From Bradyrhizobium sp. NP1 (GTDB lineage: Bacteria; Pseudomonadota; Alphaproteobacteria; Rhizobiales; Xanthobacteraceae), in assembly GCF_030378205.1 (NCBI RefSeq), contig NZ_CP127385.1:5620001-5684000 (forward strand): 64,000 nt of DNA, written 5' to 3'. Under the pieces are notes generated by a model. That model was not told the origin of the DNA. It saw only the letters and a list, made by a program, of their open reading frames with translations, and searched no databases. The position numbers and the translations under genes were made by a program. Positions 44,361-51,951 of this stretch are shown here, one piece after another; the stretch's first letter is position 1, and the number at the start of each line of letters is the position of its first letter.

Positions 44361-44816
44361 CTTGCTTGACGCGGGACCTCCGGGCAGGGCCGGAGAAGTG
44401 ATCGTGCTTGCCCCCTCGCCGACCGACCTGGCGCCTCCCGACGAAAGGTCCGGGCTCTGCGTCGCTGGCACGATCGCGCCTGCGGCATCGACGGTCCAGT
44501 TCTCCGGATGCGAGAGAATATCCCTTACAAGCAGGCCCTCGAGATATGCGCCGTGACCGCCCCACGCACCAGCAAGAGCGCCTCCAAGTCCCGCGGCAAA
44601 TCCGCCCGCAATTGCACCAGGCGGGCCTGCTATCGCTTCTCCTCCAACTATGCCTGCTGTCGTTCCCAGGATGCCTCCCCACGTTTTTCCAATTCCGACA
44701 AGACCGTCGTGAACAATATCATCGCGGAGAGGTGGATCGTATTGCGAAAGATACTTACCTACCTCATATTTACCGATCGATGCGAGCAGTTGCCCTAACA
44801 AACTATAGTTTGCCAT
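43893..44816 (-). CDS. Effector-like protein with Gly-rich hydrophobic N-terminal domain
   Basis: A 307-residue protein. Residues about 40-95 are a glycine-zipper-like hydrophobic stretch (GILGTTAGIVGGEAIAGPPG, AIAGGFAAGLGGALAGAWGG), as in pore-forming bacteriocins. The linker from VRDSAAAAGVPSRN onward is shared with the 45342 protein, and the tail ends in GLLGMMIDAGLIDPANPD and MIQEYLRNNPQQ. It ends 69 bases before the portal C-part. A small two-TM protein is encoded divergently at 44869 and may give immunity. Confidence 0.65.
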   Translation of the reverse strand: MANYSLLGQLLASIGKYEVGKYLSQYDPPLRDDIVHDGLVGIGKTWGGILGTTAGIVGGEAIAGPPGAIAGGFAAGLGGALAGAWGGHGAYLEGLLVRDILSHPENWTVDAAGAIVPATQSPDLSSGGARSVGEGASTITSPALPGGPASSKVFVRDSAAAAGVPSRNHVWEYDYPSPSTPNPLATGQSSTQFVPPGNANPMADLARRIAVLTGNAPATAWPTASPQSAFGSASSSQPSPDVFNSGAAPVPFLPSAPPVAPLSQEKPSGLLGMMIDAGLIDPANPDAPPAGGLPGMIQEYLRNNPQQ

Positions 44817-44868
44817 TCTTCGTTCAATCCTGACACTTGAGCTAGACTAGGACGCAAACGAGACGGCC

Positions 44869-45090
44869 GTGCAGCAGAAATCTCTCGACAACGGAGCTGT
44901 AGGCTGTTTGAAGACTATGGCTCTCAACGTACTTGCAGTCATTTTTGGGTGTGGCCTCTGGTACCTATATCTCGGGCCTAGGGGAATCCTGATTGGTATT
45001 GCCGGGGTCTTTGTGTACTTCTCTGCTATCCTGTTTGTCCGCGTTTTTGGACGCACTGAAGAGAAGCACCAAAATATCCCTCCATCATAA
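44869..45090 (+). CDS. Small two-TM membrane protein, candidate immunity protein
   Basis: A 73-residue protein from a GTG at 44869 with two membrane segments (ALNVLAVIFGCGLWYLYLG and LIGIAGVFVYFSAILFV) and a charged C-terminus. It is divergent from the Gly-rich effector gene, 52 bases away, and ends just before the portal remnant. Small two-TM proteins beside pore-forming toxins commonly act as immunity proteins, which is the basis for this call. Confidence 0.6.
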   Translation: MQQKSLDNGAVGCLKTMALNVLAVIFGCGLWYLYLGPRGILIGIAGVFVYFSAILFVRVFGRTEEKHQNIPPS

Positions 45091-45093
45091 TCC

Positions 45094-45272
45094 TCGCGAA
45101 TGCTGCGTGCGCCGCGCTCGACGCCGAACTCCTCCGGCGGCACGCCCAGCACGCGCGCCTGCGCGAGCTTGCGCGTGGTGACGATGGTGACGTCGTGGGT
45201 GACAGGCGGCGGCGCAAGCGGAGCCGGCGCCTGCCGGGAAAGCAGGGGGATAACCATGTTCATTGAGCTCAT
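45094..45272 (-). pseudogene. Portal fragment duplicated with the effector tail
   Basis: Sixty codons identical in meaning to the start of the portal C-part (MSSMNMVIPLLSRQ to VERGARSIR), after which the frame leaves homology and runs into the 44869 gene on the other strand. It is a leftover of the junction duplicated when a second effector module was placed here. Confidence 0.75.
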
Positions 45273-45811
45273 TTTGAAGGTGGCGGTGAGTGGTGGTCGC
45301 ACAATGCGGGCCGCCCGCCGCAGCGGTCCGCCGGTCAGCAGCTAACGCTGCGGATTGTTACGCAGATATTCCTGAATCATGCCCGGAAGGCCGCCAGCGG
45401 GTGGCGCGTCGGGATTTGCCGGATCGATCAGGCCGGCGTCGATCATCATGCCGAGAAGCCCGCCGGGTTTTTCCTGCGAAAGAGGAGCAACCGGTGGTGC
45501 GGAAGGAAGGAACGGCACCGGTGCGGCGCCGGAATTGAACACATCAGGCGAAGGCTGACTGCTGCTCGCACTGCCGAAGGCAGACTGCGGTGAAGCTGTC
45601 GGCCATGCCGTGGCAGGCGCGTTGCCCGTGAGCACGGCGATACGGCGCGCGAGATCGGCCATGGGATTCGCATTGCCCGTCGGCACGAACTGCGTCGACG
45701 ATTGGCTAGGCGCTTGCAGGTTGGGAACGGTCGGACTCGGATAGTCGTATTCCCAGACATTATTTCTGCTGGGAACGCCGGCCGCAGCCGCGGAGTCCCG
45801 GACCTGCGTCT
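45094..45811. repeat. Direct repeat R1, copy 2
   Basis: Matches 43646-44360 at an offset of about 1448 bases. It shows that a block made of portal fragment, spacer and effector tail was duplicated, with only the N-terminal effector domain changed. Confidence 0.75.
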
Positions 45812-46142
45812 TCGCCCAAGGCTGCGAGAAATCGTCTGACAATTCTAGCGGACCGTATCCCTGCGTCACGCCAACACCAGGTGTTCCGATGCCCACCCCA
45901 ACACCAGGTGCGCTACCGCTTCCACCCAGGTTGAATTTAGCGGCCCCAGTTCCAAGGTTTCCTGAAACCGATGTCCCCGTCAGGAGCCCCTCGAGATCGG
46001 GCGTGTATCCAGCGGAAAGACCCAATCCGGGCGTGCCTCCGTAAAGCTGAGGATAGATCCTTCCGTGACTGTCGATGTACAGCCCACCTCCGATTCCCCA
46101 GAGCGAACCAAGAGTGCCTCCAAAGTACGTCCCTGATGTCAT
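45342..46142 (-). CDS. Effector-like protein with Gly/Tyr-rich N-terminal domain
   Basis: A 266-residue protein. The N-terminal about 105 residues are Gly-rich with aromatic and beta-prone character (YFGGTLGSLWGIGGGLYIDS, HGRIYPQLYGGTPGLGLSAG, repeated GVGVGIGTPGVG), resembling Gly-rich C-terminal domains of some polymorphic toxins. From VRDSAAAAGVPSRN on it is almost the same as the 43893 protein, ending EYLRNNPQR. The upstream membrane gene ends in the same TAATG that starts this gene. Confidence 0.62.
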   Translation of the reverse strand: MTSGTYFGGTLGSLWGIGGGLYIDSHGRIYPQLYGGTPGLGLSAGYTPDLEGLLTGTSVSGNLGTGAAKFNLGGSGSAPGVGVGIGTPGVGVTQGYGPLELSDDFSQPWAKTQVRDSAAAAGVPSRNNVWEYDYPSPTVPNLQAPSQSSTQFVPTGNANPMADLARRIAVLTGNAPATAWPTASPQSAFGSASSSQPSPDVFNSGAAPVPFLPSAPPVAPLSQEKPGGLLGMMIDAGLIDPANPDAPPAGGLPGMIQEYLRNNPQR

Positions 46143-46519
46143 TAATGCTCCTCATTAGATTTCATCAAAGCCCGGTTGCAGTTTTCCTTGTAGGTTCTCC
46201 AGGACTTGAATGTAGAGAAAACGACTAGAATAAAACCAATAAGCAGAAAGCAGCCGAGGACGACGTTCTGCATAGAAAAGCAGCCGAGCGAAAAACACAG
46301 AAAGCTTACGCAAAAGCCCCACAGAGACTTCATATACTCCGCCTGCAACGGTAACGGCGTTGAAGGCATCAGCGCGTACACGGAAAAGGCGTAGCGCGCG
46401 TTCAAATCGTCCTGAAACTGGGGAGGAAACGAGTCTCGCACCGAATAGTAGACGATTTGGGATTTGACGGCTGACCAGATGAAAGCAATCACGCCGACAG
46501 CGAAAAAAAGGGCAGGCAC
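46142..46519 (-). CDS. Three-TM membrane protein, candidate immunity protein
   Basis: A 125-residue protein with an N-terminal membrane segment (ALFFAVGVIAFIWSAV), a short loop domain (YYSVRDSFPPQFQDDLNARY) and two further segments (GFCVSFLCFSLGCF, VVLGCFLLIGFILVVFSTF). TAATG overlap with the effector gene shows tight coupling. The pairing suggests protection against its neighbour's activity at the membrane. Confidence 0.6.
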   Translation of the reverse strand: MPALFFAVGVIAFIWSAVKSQIVYYSVRDSFPPQFQDDLNARYAFSVYALMPSTPLPLQAEYMKSLWGFCVSFLCFSLGCFSMQNVVLGCFLLIGFILVVFSTFKSWRTYKENCNRALMKSNEEH

Positions 46520-47152
46520 TTCTCATCTCCTCGCAACGTTTGCGCAGCCGGTGACTGTAGCAGATGCACCCTGCCTGTTGGCACCGGCTCGCGGTCGAGC
46601 GAATAATTGTTGCGCATGTATTCCAGGATCATGCCGGGAAGGCCGCCAGCGGGCGGCGCGTCGGGATTGGCCAGATCGATCAGGCCGGCGTCGATCATCA
46701 TGCCGAGAAGGCCACTGGGCTTTTCTTGCAAGGGAGGAGCAACCGGCGGTGCCGAGGGCAGAAACGGCACCGGCGCCGCGCCGGTAAGGGCTCGCGAGGA
46801 AGAGAATGCGCTCACGGGATATCTCGACGGGACTACTGATGCCCTCCGTCTCACTTCTGAAGATCACCTTGCAATCGAGAGCATCAGTGCTGCATGAAAC
46901 AAGTTCGCCGCCGACTTGACCGGCGCGATAGCGGACAAACAGCAACCGGTCGCCATCCTGCGAAAGATAGGGATAAAGCAGCGTCGAGTCCTTGATGCCC
47001 AACATCCGGGGTTCATGTGTCCTGAAGTCGATCAGCAGAAGCCGAGCGCGATTGTCCGTGCCTGGAACCCGGAAGACTGTGTTGCGCGGCGAAGCGGCAA
47101 AGCCATCCGCAACGCCAACGTTGATGACCTCCGGCCCCCACAATGGGCCCAT
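46489..47152 (-). pseudogene. Mosaic remnant: propeller-like secreted domain joined to an effector tail
   Basis: One frame (47152 down to about 46790) reads like a TolB/propeller-type protein without its N-terminus (RLLLIDFRTHEPRMLGIKD, LLYPYLSQDGDRLLFVRYR). Another frame (46854 to 46489) holds a third copy of the effector tail, GAAPVPFLPSAPPVAPPLQE then GLLGMMIDAGLIDLANPD. The two are out of frame with each other. It looks like a failed cassette fusion and shows that the tail acts as a recombination target. Confidence 0.6.
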
Positions 47153-47387
47153 CGCGCGCCAGGCAATCAGAACTTGCGATGAGACTGACGAATATTCCTG
47201 CTCTGCGCGCGACGGACGACTCGATCTCTATTCGCCCGTTTTCATCGCGTCGAGAGCCGAACGTATTGAACGCCTTCGAGGCCGAATTGCGCGGCTCGAC
47301 GTGTATCCTGCCAAACGACACGATCGGCAGCACAAGTCGCGCTGCCTGAAATCCGACGCCGTCAACCAGGACGTCGAAGATGCTCAC
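47013..47387 (-). pseudogene. Degraded fifth member of the two-TM RRDxNGRIE family
   Basis: The N-terminal half (MSIFDVLVDGVGFQAARLVL, then FGRIHVEP and SRRDENGRIEIES) matches the four proteins at 58.8-60.0 kb. After about residue 70 the second membrane segment is lost and the frame continues through unrelated sequence. It is the first reading frame after LexA-box promoter 5. Confidence 0.5.
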
Positions 47388-47597
47388 AGCCTTCCAGCCA
47401 TTCTTGCGATCATGATGTCTTGCGCTGAAAGACTTGCCGTTCGTTTGCCTACGCCGCCGCCAATGGATGCGGCCTGCGAAGACTTTCGCGGCGCGACGGC
47501 TCGGACGTCGGTCTTGCTGCCGCGTCGATCAGGCATGAAATAAACGCTCGGCGTCCGGCAGGAAAGCTTGGGGTTCTATGTCTGACACTTCGAACGA

Positions 47598-47626
47598 ACG
47601 ATAGAACAAAACGAAAACATCGTCAA
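47598..47626 (-). promoter_or_regulatory. LexA-box promoter 5 (one half-site changed)
   Basis: Leftward TTGACG (47626-47621), GTTT-N7-GTTC (47618-47604; the first half-site is GTTT), -10 TATCGT, 17-base spacing. It fits the other seven except for one base in the operator. Confidence 0.55.
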
Positions 47627-47683
47627 TCGCCTCTCCATCGCTGGCGAAGCGCAAGCGTGCCGAAGGCGCGCGTCCGAAATCCG

Positions 47684-48271
47684 TCAGCTCGTCGCTTCCG
47701 GCTTGTCAGGGCCATTTTCCAGCGCCTCAGCCATATTGTGCACGGTGTGCGCGACGATCTTCATGGCGCCGCCGGATTCCGCGACTGCCTGCGCGATCAG
47801 CGCGAACTGGTCGTCGGTGAGGTCGTAGTAGGTCTCGCTGCTCTCCTCCTCCCGCTCCTCCCACCACACTTTCACGATGCCGACCTTGGACAGCAGCGCG
47901 TCCTTGATGAAGGAGTAGAGCACCATGAAGCCTCCGTTCTGCTGCATGAAGACGTGATTGACGTAATCGGTCTCCTGTTGGGCCGCGGCCTCGTCCTCTG
48001 GCCCGACCGGTTCGAAGCGGACCACTTCATCTGATCCCGCAAAGATATCCATCAGATGCGGCATCAACCCTTCGATAGTGTCGGCGACGTCGGTCGAGAC
48101 CGCGCGCGAGCGGCCGTCCTGCGCCGGCATGTCCTTGCGCATGTCGCCGAGATAATAGTCCATGGCGTCGGCGCGCTCCTCGGCGAGCCGCGCGGCCGAC
48201 ATTGCCGCGAGCGCATTGGCCTTCTCGGAAGCGAGCATGGCCTTGAGGTCAGAGGTAGACATTTTGGGCAT
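47684..48271 (-). CDS. Phage portal protein, N-terminal portion
   Basis: A 195-residue frame from the ATG at 48271 (MPKMSTSDLKAMLASEKANA). It carries the portal wing/clip start: ERADAMDYYLGDMRKDMPAQ, ADTIEGLMPHLMDIFAGSDE, VRFEPVGPEDEAAAQQETDY, and ends SGGAMKIVAHTVHNMAEALE plus 12 residues. A full portal continues straight into THDVTIVTTRKLAQ, which is found at 43.8 kb. The two parts together (about 750 residues) fit the usual P22-portal length. Confidence 0.8.
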   Translation of the reverse strand: MPKMSTSDLKAMLASEKANALAAMSAARLAEERADAMDYYLGDMRKDMPAQDGRSRAVSTDVADTIEGLMPHLMDIFAGSDEVVRFEPVGPEDEAAAQQETDYVNHVFMQQNGGFMVLYSFIKDALLSKVGIVKVWWEEREEESSETYYDLTDDQFALIAQAVAESGGAMKIVAHTVHNMAEALENGPDKPEATS

Positions 48272-48393
48272 GAAATTCTCAATATGTTGGGCCTCGAGTC
48301 CTTGCGGCACGCGCGGCGTAAAACCGAGGTCTCGGGCGTTCGAATTGACAAGGGCGACGAGACGACGGCGCGCCGGCCGCCCTGCTCTCGTCA

Positions 48394-49473
48394 CTAATCA
48401 AGGTAAGGCCTGACCACGCGATCGGACCAATCCTGGGCGTCCTTGCGGAAAGCTTCGGATCGGTCGTCGACGCCGAAGATCGGCGGCCCCACGGGATAGT
48501 TCGGTATCGGCTGGCCGCTGAAGAGGCCAAGCGGCCGCGCCGGCTGTGGTAATGATGTGGTCATGTACGGCGCAAGTGGCGCGCCGGCGTCAGCCGAAGA
48601 AGGCCCGCTTCCGGCGCGACCGCCATACGAACCAAAGCGATCGGGAAAGAAGGGATTGTTGGGCGCAACAAACGGCGCGGCCGGAGCAGCCCTATCGAAT
48701 ACGGATGCCTCCGGTCTGCCGGCGAGCGGCGCTGCTGCCGCCTCGGTGTCAACCGCGGACGCCTGCGGTTGGCCGGCGTCCAATCGCCTTCGATATTCAA
48801 GATAGGCATCGTTGAGCGAAAGTGGCCCCGCAAGCGGCATCGACATGGGCGCGACGGGAACGCCTGGGTCAGACTTGCCCATGACGCGGCCGCGCAGGTA
48901 GCGCGTCGTATTGGCGTCCGCTGAGCTTGATTGCTGATACGCATTCGCGCCGATCGAATTGGTAGCTACAGCGCTCGGTGATCCGCTGGACACACTCCGT
49001 TCCTTTCGAGGCGCGACCGGATTCGGTGGCGGAAAAAACGGATCGGGGTTCGGATCCACGTATATGATATTGTGGTCTTCGGTAGTCGGCGCGATGCTAT
49101 CGGGTAACCTTATCCTTTGATCTCTCTTGTCGTCCTCGTTGTTCCACATCGCTTCGACGTCGTCGCTCGTTCTGTTCTTGAACGTACTTGCGAACTCGTT
49201 CAAATCGCGCACGGCACTTTCCAAAATTCCTGTCGGGTCGTTGACTACCCCTTTCAAACTGGTGACTGCACCGATGAAGCTCTGGAGCTCAGATGTCAGA
49301 TCCACCGAGTCCTTTTTCACACTGTCGGGATAATAAGATGCCGGCCCGTTCAGGATGTTGTTCAGCTCCTTGCCGATGATGGCGTAGATGCGTGCGCGAT
49401 CTGTCTCGGTGATCGTCGGAGCGTTCGGCGGAAGCAGGGGCGATTGCTGTATGACACCGTTTTCGTTGGACAT
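48394..49473 (-). CDS. RxLxxRV-tailed effector-like protein, type C tail
   Basis: A 359-residue protein. The first about 150 residues are soluble and polar (ITETDRARIYAIIGKELNNI, RDLNEFASTFKNRTSDDVEA) with no known domain. The tail has TRYLRGRVMGKSDPG, then GPLSLNDAYLEYRRRLDAGQ (also in the 52.8 kb remnant), and ends LGLFSGQPIPNYPVGPPIFG...DWSDRVVRPYLD. It lies 123 bases before the portal N-part and after four paralogous secreted proteins under promoter 6, which may be its immunity set. Confidence 0.6.
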   Translation of the reverse strand: MSNENGVIQQSPLLPPNAPTITETDRARIYAIIGKELNNILNGPASYYPDSVKKDSVDLTSELQSFIGAVTSLKGVVNDPTGILESAVRDLNEFASTFKNRTSDDVEAMWNNEDDKRDQRIRLPDSIAPTTEDHNIIYVDPNPDPFFPPPNPVAPRKERSVSSGSPSAVATNSIGANAYQQSSSADANTTRYLRGRVMGKSDPGVPVAPMSMPLAGPLSLNDAYLEYRRRLDAGQPQASAVDTEAAAAPLAGRPEASVFDRAAPAAPFVAPNNPFFPDRFGSYGGRAGSGPSSADAGAPLAPYMTTSLPQPARPLGLFSGQPIPNYPVGPPIFGVDDRSEAFRKDAQDWSDRVVRPYLD

Positions 49474-49524
49474 ATTGTAATGCTTTCTTCACATGCTCGT
49501 CGCTGCGCGGAATTGCGCCGCCTA

Positions 49525-49976
49525 GCGCAAGTCGGACAATTGAAGATATAGAACGCCAAACCGCTCGTTGCGGACGAATTCGTTGCGTCTGCGCTCCCTG
49601 CCGCGATACATCGGCACGCGCAAAACACCCGGCGTGGCCTTTAGATTGTGGTTGTCGCATCGTCGGAAAAGCAGCAACCGGGTGGGCCACTGACCTCCAC
49701 CTTGACCCACTCGTCCTGCGGCAACCTGGGTCTCAGGGAGAGAAGCAATCCAGTCCGCGCGGACGTTATTTCACATCTCTGGTCGTATATGCAGGTATCG
49801 ACCCTTCCCGTATCGGTCTTACCGTTCGCGTCGATGGCATAGGTCACGATATAGTCGCCCGCGACCGCCGCACTCACCGACAGAAGGAACAGGATGATTG
49901 CAGCTCCGACCGTGAGCATGGAAGACACCAGACGCTTGTCGAAGGTCAATGTCGGAATCTTCTCTGCAATCTCCAT
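49525..49976 (-). pseudogene. Secreted GDYxVTYAID-family protein, copy 4, frameshifted
   Basis: Signal peptide (TVGAAIILFLLSVSAAVA), then GDYIVTYAIDANGKTDTGRV and GPPGCCFSDDATTTI, where a stop appears at 49641. The missing end (RVPMYRGRERRRNEFVRNER, FGVLYLQLSDLR) continues in another frame to 49525. One indel near 49645 would repair it. The last about 108 bases are nearly identical to those of copy 1. Confidence 0.7.
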
Positions 49977-49983
49977 GTAGCGC

Positions 49984-50439
49984 TTACCGCAGGTCGGAAA
50001 ATTCGAAATAAAGCACACCAAACCGCTCGTTGCGGACGAACTCGTTTCCTTTGCGCAACCTGCCTTGATAGATCGGCACACGCATGAGACCAGGCGTTAC
50101 CTTCACCTGAATTGTTCTCTTTGCGTCGGCGGAGTAGCAACAGTTCGGCGGTCCCACGACAAAAAGATCAAGCCAGGCCTCGTCTTGGCGAGCGAATTTA
50201 AGAGACATCGACAAAATCAAGCCAGCCGCACTTACGTCGCATGGCTTTGCGTATCGGCAGCTATTGATCTTGCCCGTATCGATCTTGCCGTCGGCGTCGA
50301 TGGCGTAGGTCACGACGTAGTCGCCCGCAGCCGCGCAAGACATCGAGAGCAGGAGCGCAAGAAGCACCGCTCCGATTACACGCAAAAGCCGTAGGCGCGC
50401 GTCGCATCTCAGCGACGGCTGTTTCTCAATCGTCGCCAT
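49984..50439 (-). CDS. Secreted GDYxVTYAID-family protein, copy 3
   Basis: A 151-residue intact member: N-terminal basic region, hydrophobic signal (VIGAVLLALLLSMSCAAA), then GDYVVTYAIDADGKIDTGKI, a cysteine pair spaced like a disulfide (NSCRYAKPC), the CCYSADAK motif, and a C-terminal VRNERFGVLYFEFSDLR. Four tandem copies point to a multi-copy periplasmic immunity or binding family. It follows copy 2 by ten bases. Confidence 0.65.
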   Translation of the reverse strand: MATIEKQPSLRCDARLRLLRVIGAVLLALLLSMSCAAAGDYVVTYAIDADGKIDTGKINSCRYAKPCDVSAAGLILSMSLKFARQDEAWLDLFVVGPPNCCYSADAKRTIQVKVTPGLMRVPIYQGRLRKGNEFVRNERFGVLYFEFSDLR

Positions 50440-50449
50440 ATTTCGTTAC

Positions 50450-50870
50450 CTAAGTCTCTTTCTGGAAAACACGGTCGGGCCGGAGATGGAATTTCAGATA
50501 GAGCCGGCCCACATGCTCGTTCTGAATAAATTCGAGTCCTTTGGCTTCCTCGCCGACGAAGAGCCGTAGCCGCAGGAGTTCTTGTTGAGGTTGGACACTC
50601 AGCCTGCGAACGGCACCTTCAAAAAGGCAGCAATTCGCTTCACCATCCATATTCAGGTCAGCCTGCGCTCGGTTGTTGAGCAACCAGACGCCCAGCTTCA
50701 GCTTCAGTGTTTTGACGCTTATCGTGCATCGTCGGCCAAACTGGCACACTGCAGAACCCGTGTCCTCGGCACCTCGCAGCCCGATCGCGTAGTCGATGCT
50801 GTAATCTTCGGCGAGGGCCGGCGCACTCATCAAAAAAAGTGGCGATAACCGCTACTGCTGCAAACTTCAT
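50450..50870 (-). pseudogene. Secreted family, copy 2, divergent and frameshifted in the signal peptide
   Basis: From the ATG at 50870 the frame reads MKFAAVAVIATFF and then hits a run of seven T (plus-strand A7 at 50832-50838), after which only the +1 frame gives the rest of the signal (LMSAPALAED) and the family body (YSIDYAIGLRGAEDTG, CQFGRRC, NCCLFEG). Loss of one T would restore it. It may be a sequencing error, decay, or a switchable homopolymer. Confidence 0.6.
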
Positions 50871-50931
50871 CACGTCTCGTCCCCTCGCGATTTTTCTGCC
50901 GCAACAGTCGTTTTCCGACACATACGGCCGA

Positions 50932-51375
50932 CTAGCGCAAGTTGGAAAATTGAAGATATAGAACGCCAAACCGCTCGTTGCGGACGAATTCGTTGCGCCT
51001 GCGCTCCCTGCCGCGATACATCGGGACGCGGCGCAAGCCCGGCTTGGTTTCCAAATGAATCGTTTCGGCTGCATCGCTGGAATAGCAGCAGCCCGTGGGC
51101 CCCTCCATTTCCAGATCAATCGACGCATGGTCTGGTCGGATGAAGGTCAGGGAAATCGATAGCCCGATCGCGTGCGACTCGATATGACATGTCTCAGTGT
51201 ACGTACAGCTATCGACCCTTCCCGTATCGGTCTTGCCGTTGGCGTCGATCGCATAGGTCACGACATAGTCGCCCGCGGCTGCAGCGGTCGTGCACAAAGA
51301 TCCCAACAGGAGCGCGATGCCGACAGCGCCGATTGACCGCGCAAGCCACGCGCTCAAATCATGTCGACAGACCAT
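50932..51375 (-). CDS. Secreted GDYxVTYAID-family protein, copy 1
   Basis: A 147-residue protein. The ATG at 51375 is chosen because the predicted transcript from promoter 6 begins near 51400, after the first in-frame Met (51399). Signal peptide about residues 10-34, then GDYVVTYAIDANGKTDTGRV, disulfide-like CTYTETC, GPTGCCYSSDAAET and the end FVRNERFGVLYLQFSNLR. No outside family is recognised. Being secreted, it can only guard against a periplasmic attack or bind something there. Confidence 0.65.
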   Translation of the reverse strand: MVCRHDLSAWLARSIGAVGIALLLGSLCTTAAAAGDYVVTYAIDANGKTDTGRVDSCTYTETCHIESHAIGLSISLTFIRPDHASIDLEMEGPTGCCYSSDAAETIHLETKPGLRRVPMYRGRERRRNEFVRNERFGVLYLQFSNLR

Positions 51376-51407
51376 GCATTCCCCGGATCGCTGACGCACG
51401 AATGTCC

Positions 51408-51436
51408 ATACTGGAACAAAACGGGAACTCTGTCAA
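51408..51436 (-). promoter_or_regulatory. LexA-box promoter 6
   Basis: Leftward TTGACA (51436-51431), GTTC-N7-GTTC (51428-51414), -10 CAGTAT, 17-base spacing. It drives the four secreted paralogs. It sits back to back with the RES/Xre operon control region. Confidence 0.75.
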
Positions 51437-51454
51437 GCCTTGGATCGCGCATTG

Positions 51455-51498
51455 ATTTCTTTAGAAATACTGGATAACATCTATTTCTGGAGAAATAG
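51455..51498 (+). promoter_or_regulatory. Two operator palindromes of the RES/Xre operon
   Basis: ATTTCTTTAGAAAT (51455-51468) and CTATTTCTGGAGAAATAG (51481-51498) share ATTTCT-NN-AGAAAT with centres 28 bases apart, immediately before the antitoxin ATG at 51500. Such paired sites are typical for autorepression by the antitoxin complex. The second palindrome also includes the ribosome-binding GGAG. Confidence 0.7.
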
Positions 51499-51499
51499 C

Positions 51500-51886
51500 A
51501 TGCCCGCAAAGCCGAAACCTCGTCCCGCCGTGGTCCAGGAAGGCGCGGTGCTGACCAAGGCCACCATCCGCGCCGCCGACAAGCTCGACGTCTCGCAGAA
51601 GGTGCTCGCCTCCGTCATCGGCGTCTCCGAGGCGGTGGTCTCACGAATGCGCAGCGGGTCCTTTGTGCTGGAGCGCGGCGGCGGCAAAGCGTTCGAGCTC
51701 GCCGCGCTGTTCATCCGCCTCTACCGCTCGCTGGATGCGATCGTGGGCGGCGACGAGAGTGTCGCGCGCGCCTGGCTGAAGAACGAGAACACCGTGCTGC
51801 AAAGCCGGCCGATCGAGCTGATCCAGAAGGTGCAGGGCCTGCTCGACGTCATCCACTATCTCGACTCCAGGCGCGCACCGATCTGA
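51500..51886 (+). CDS. Xre/ParS-type antitoxin (DUF2384)
   Basis: A 128-residue antitoxin starting at the ATG at 51500 inside the second operator. It has an N-terminal HTH region (KLDVSQKVLASVIGVSEAVV) and a C-terminal ParS/MbcA-like part (LYRSLDAIVGGDESVARAWL, then KNENTVLQSRPIELIQKVQG) that occupies the toxin active site in known complexes. It precedes the RES toxin by 65 bases, the usual order. Confidence 0.85.
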   Translation: MPAKPKPRPAVVQEGAVLTKATIRAADKLDVSQKVLASVIGVSEAVVSRMRSGSFVLERGGGKAFELAALFIRLYRSLDAIVGGDESVARAWLKNENTVLQSRPIELIQKVQGLLDVIHYLDSRRAPI

Positions 51887-51951
51887 GATCTGCCGCGCGC
51901 CATCGTTCCCTCTCCCGCCGTCGCACCGGCACAGAGCCAACAGCCGACGCC

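Noticed and set aside
49525..51040. CRISPR array, considered because of repeated sequence
   Set aside because: The repeats are parts of coding paralogs, not short regularly spaced repeats with unique spacers. No CRISPR was seen in the window.
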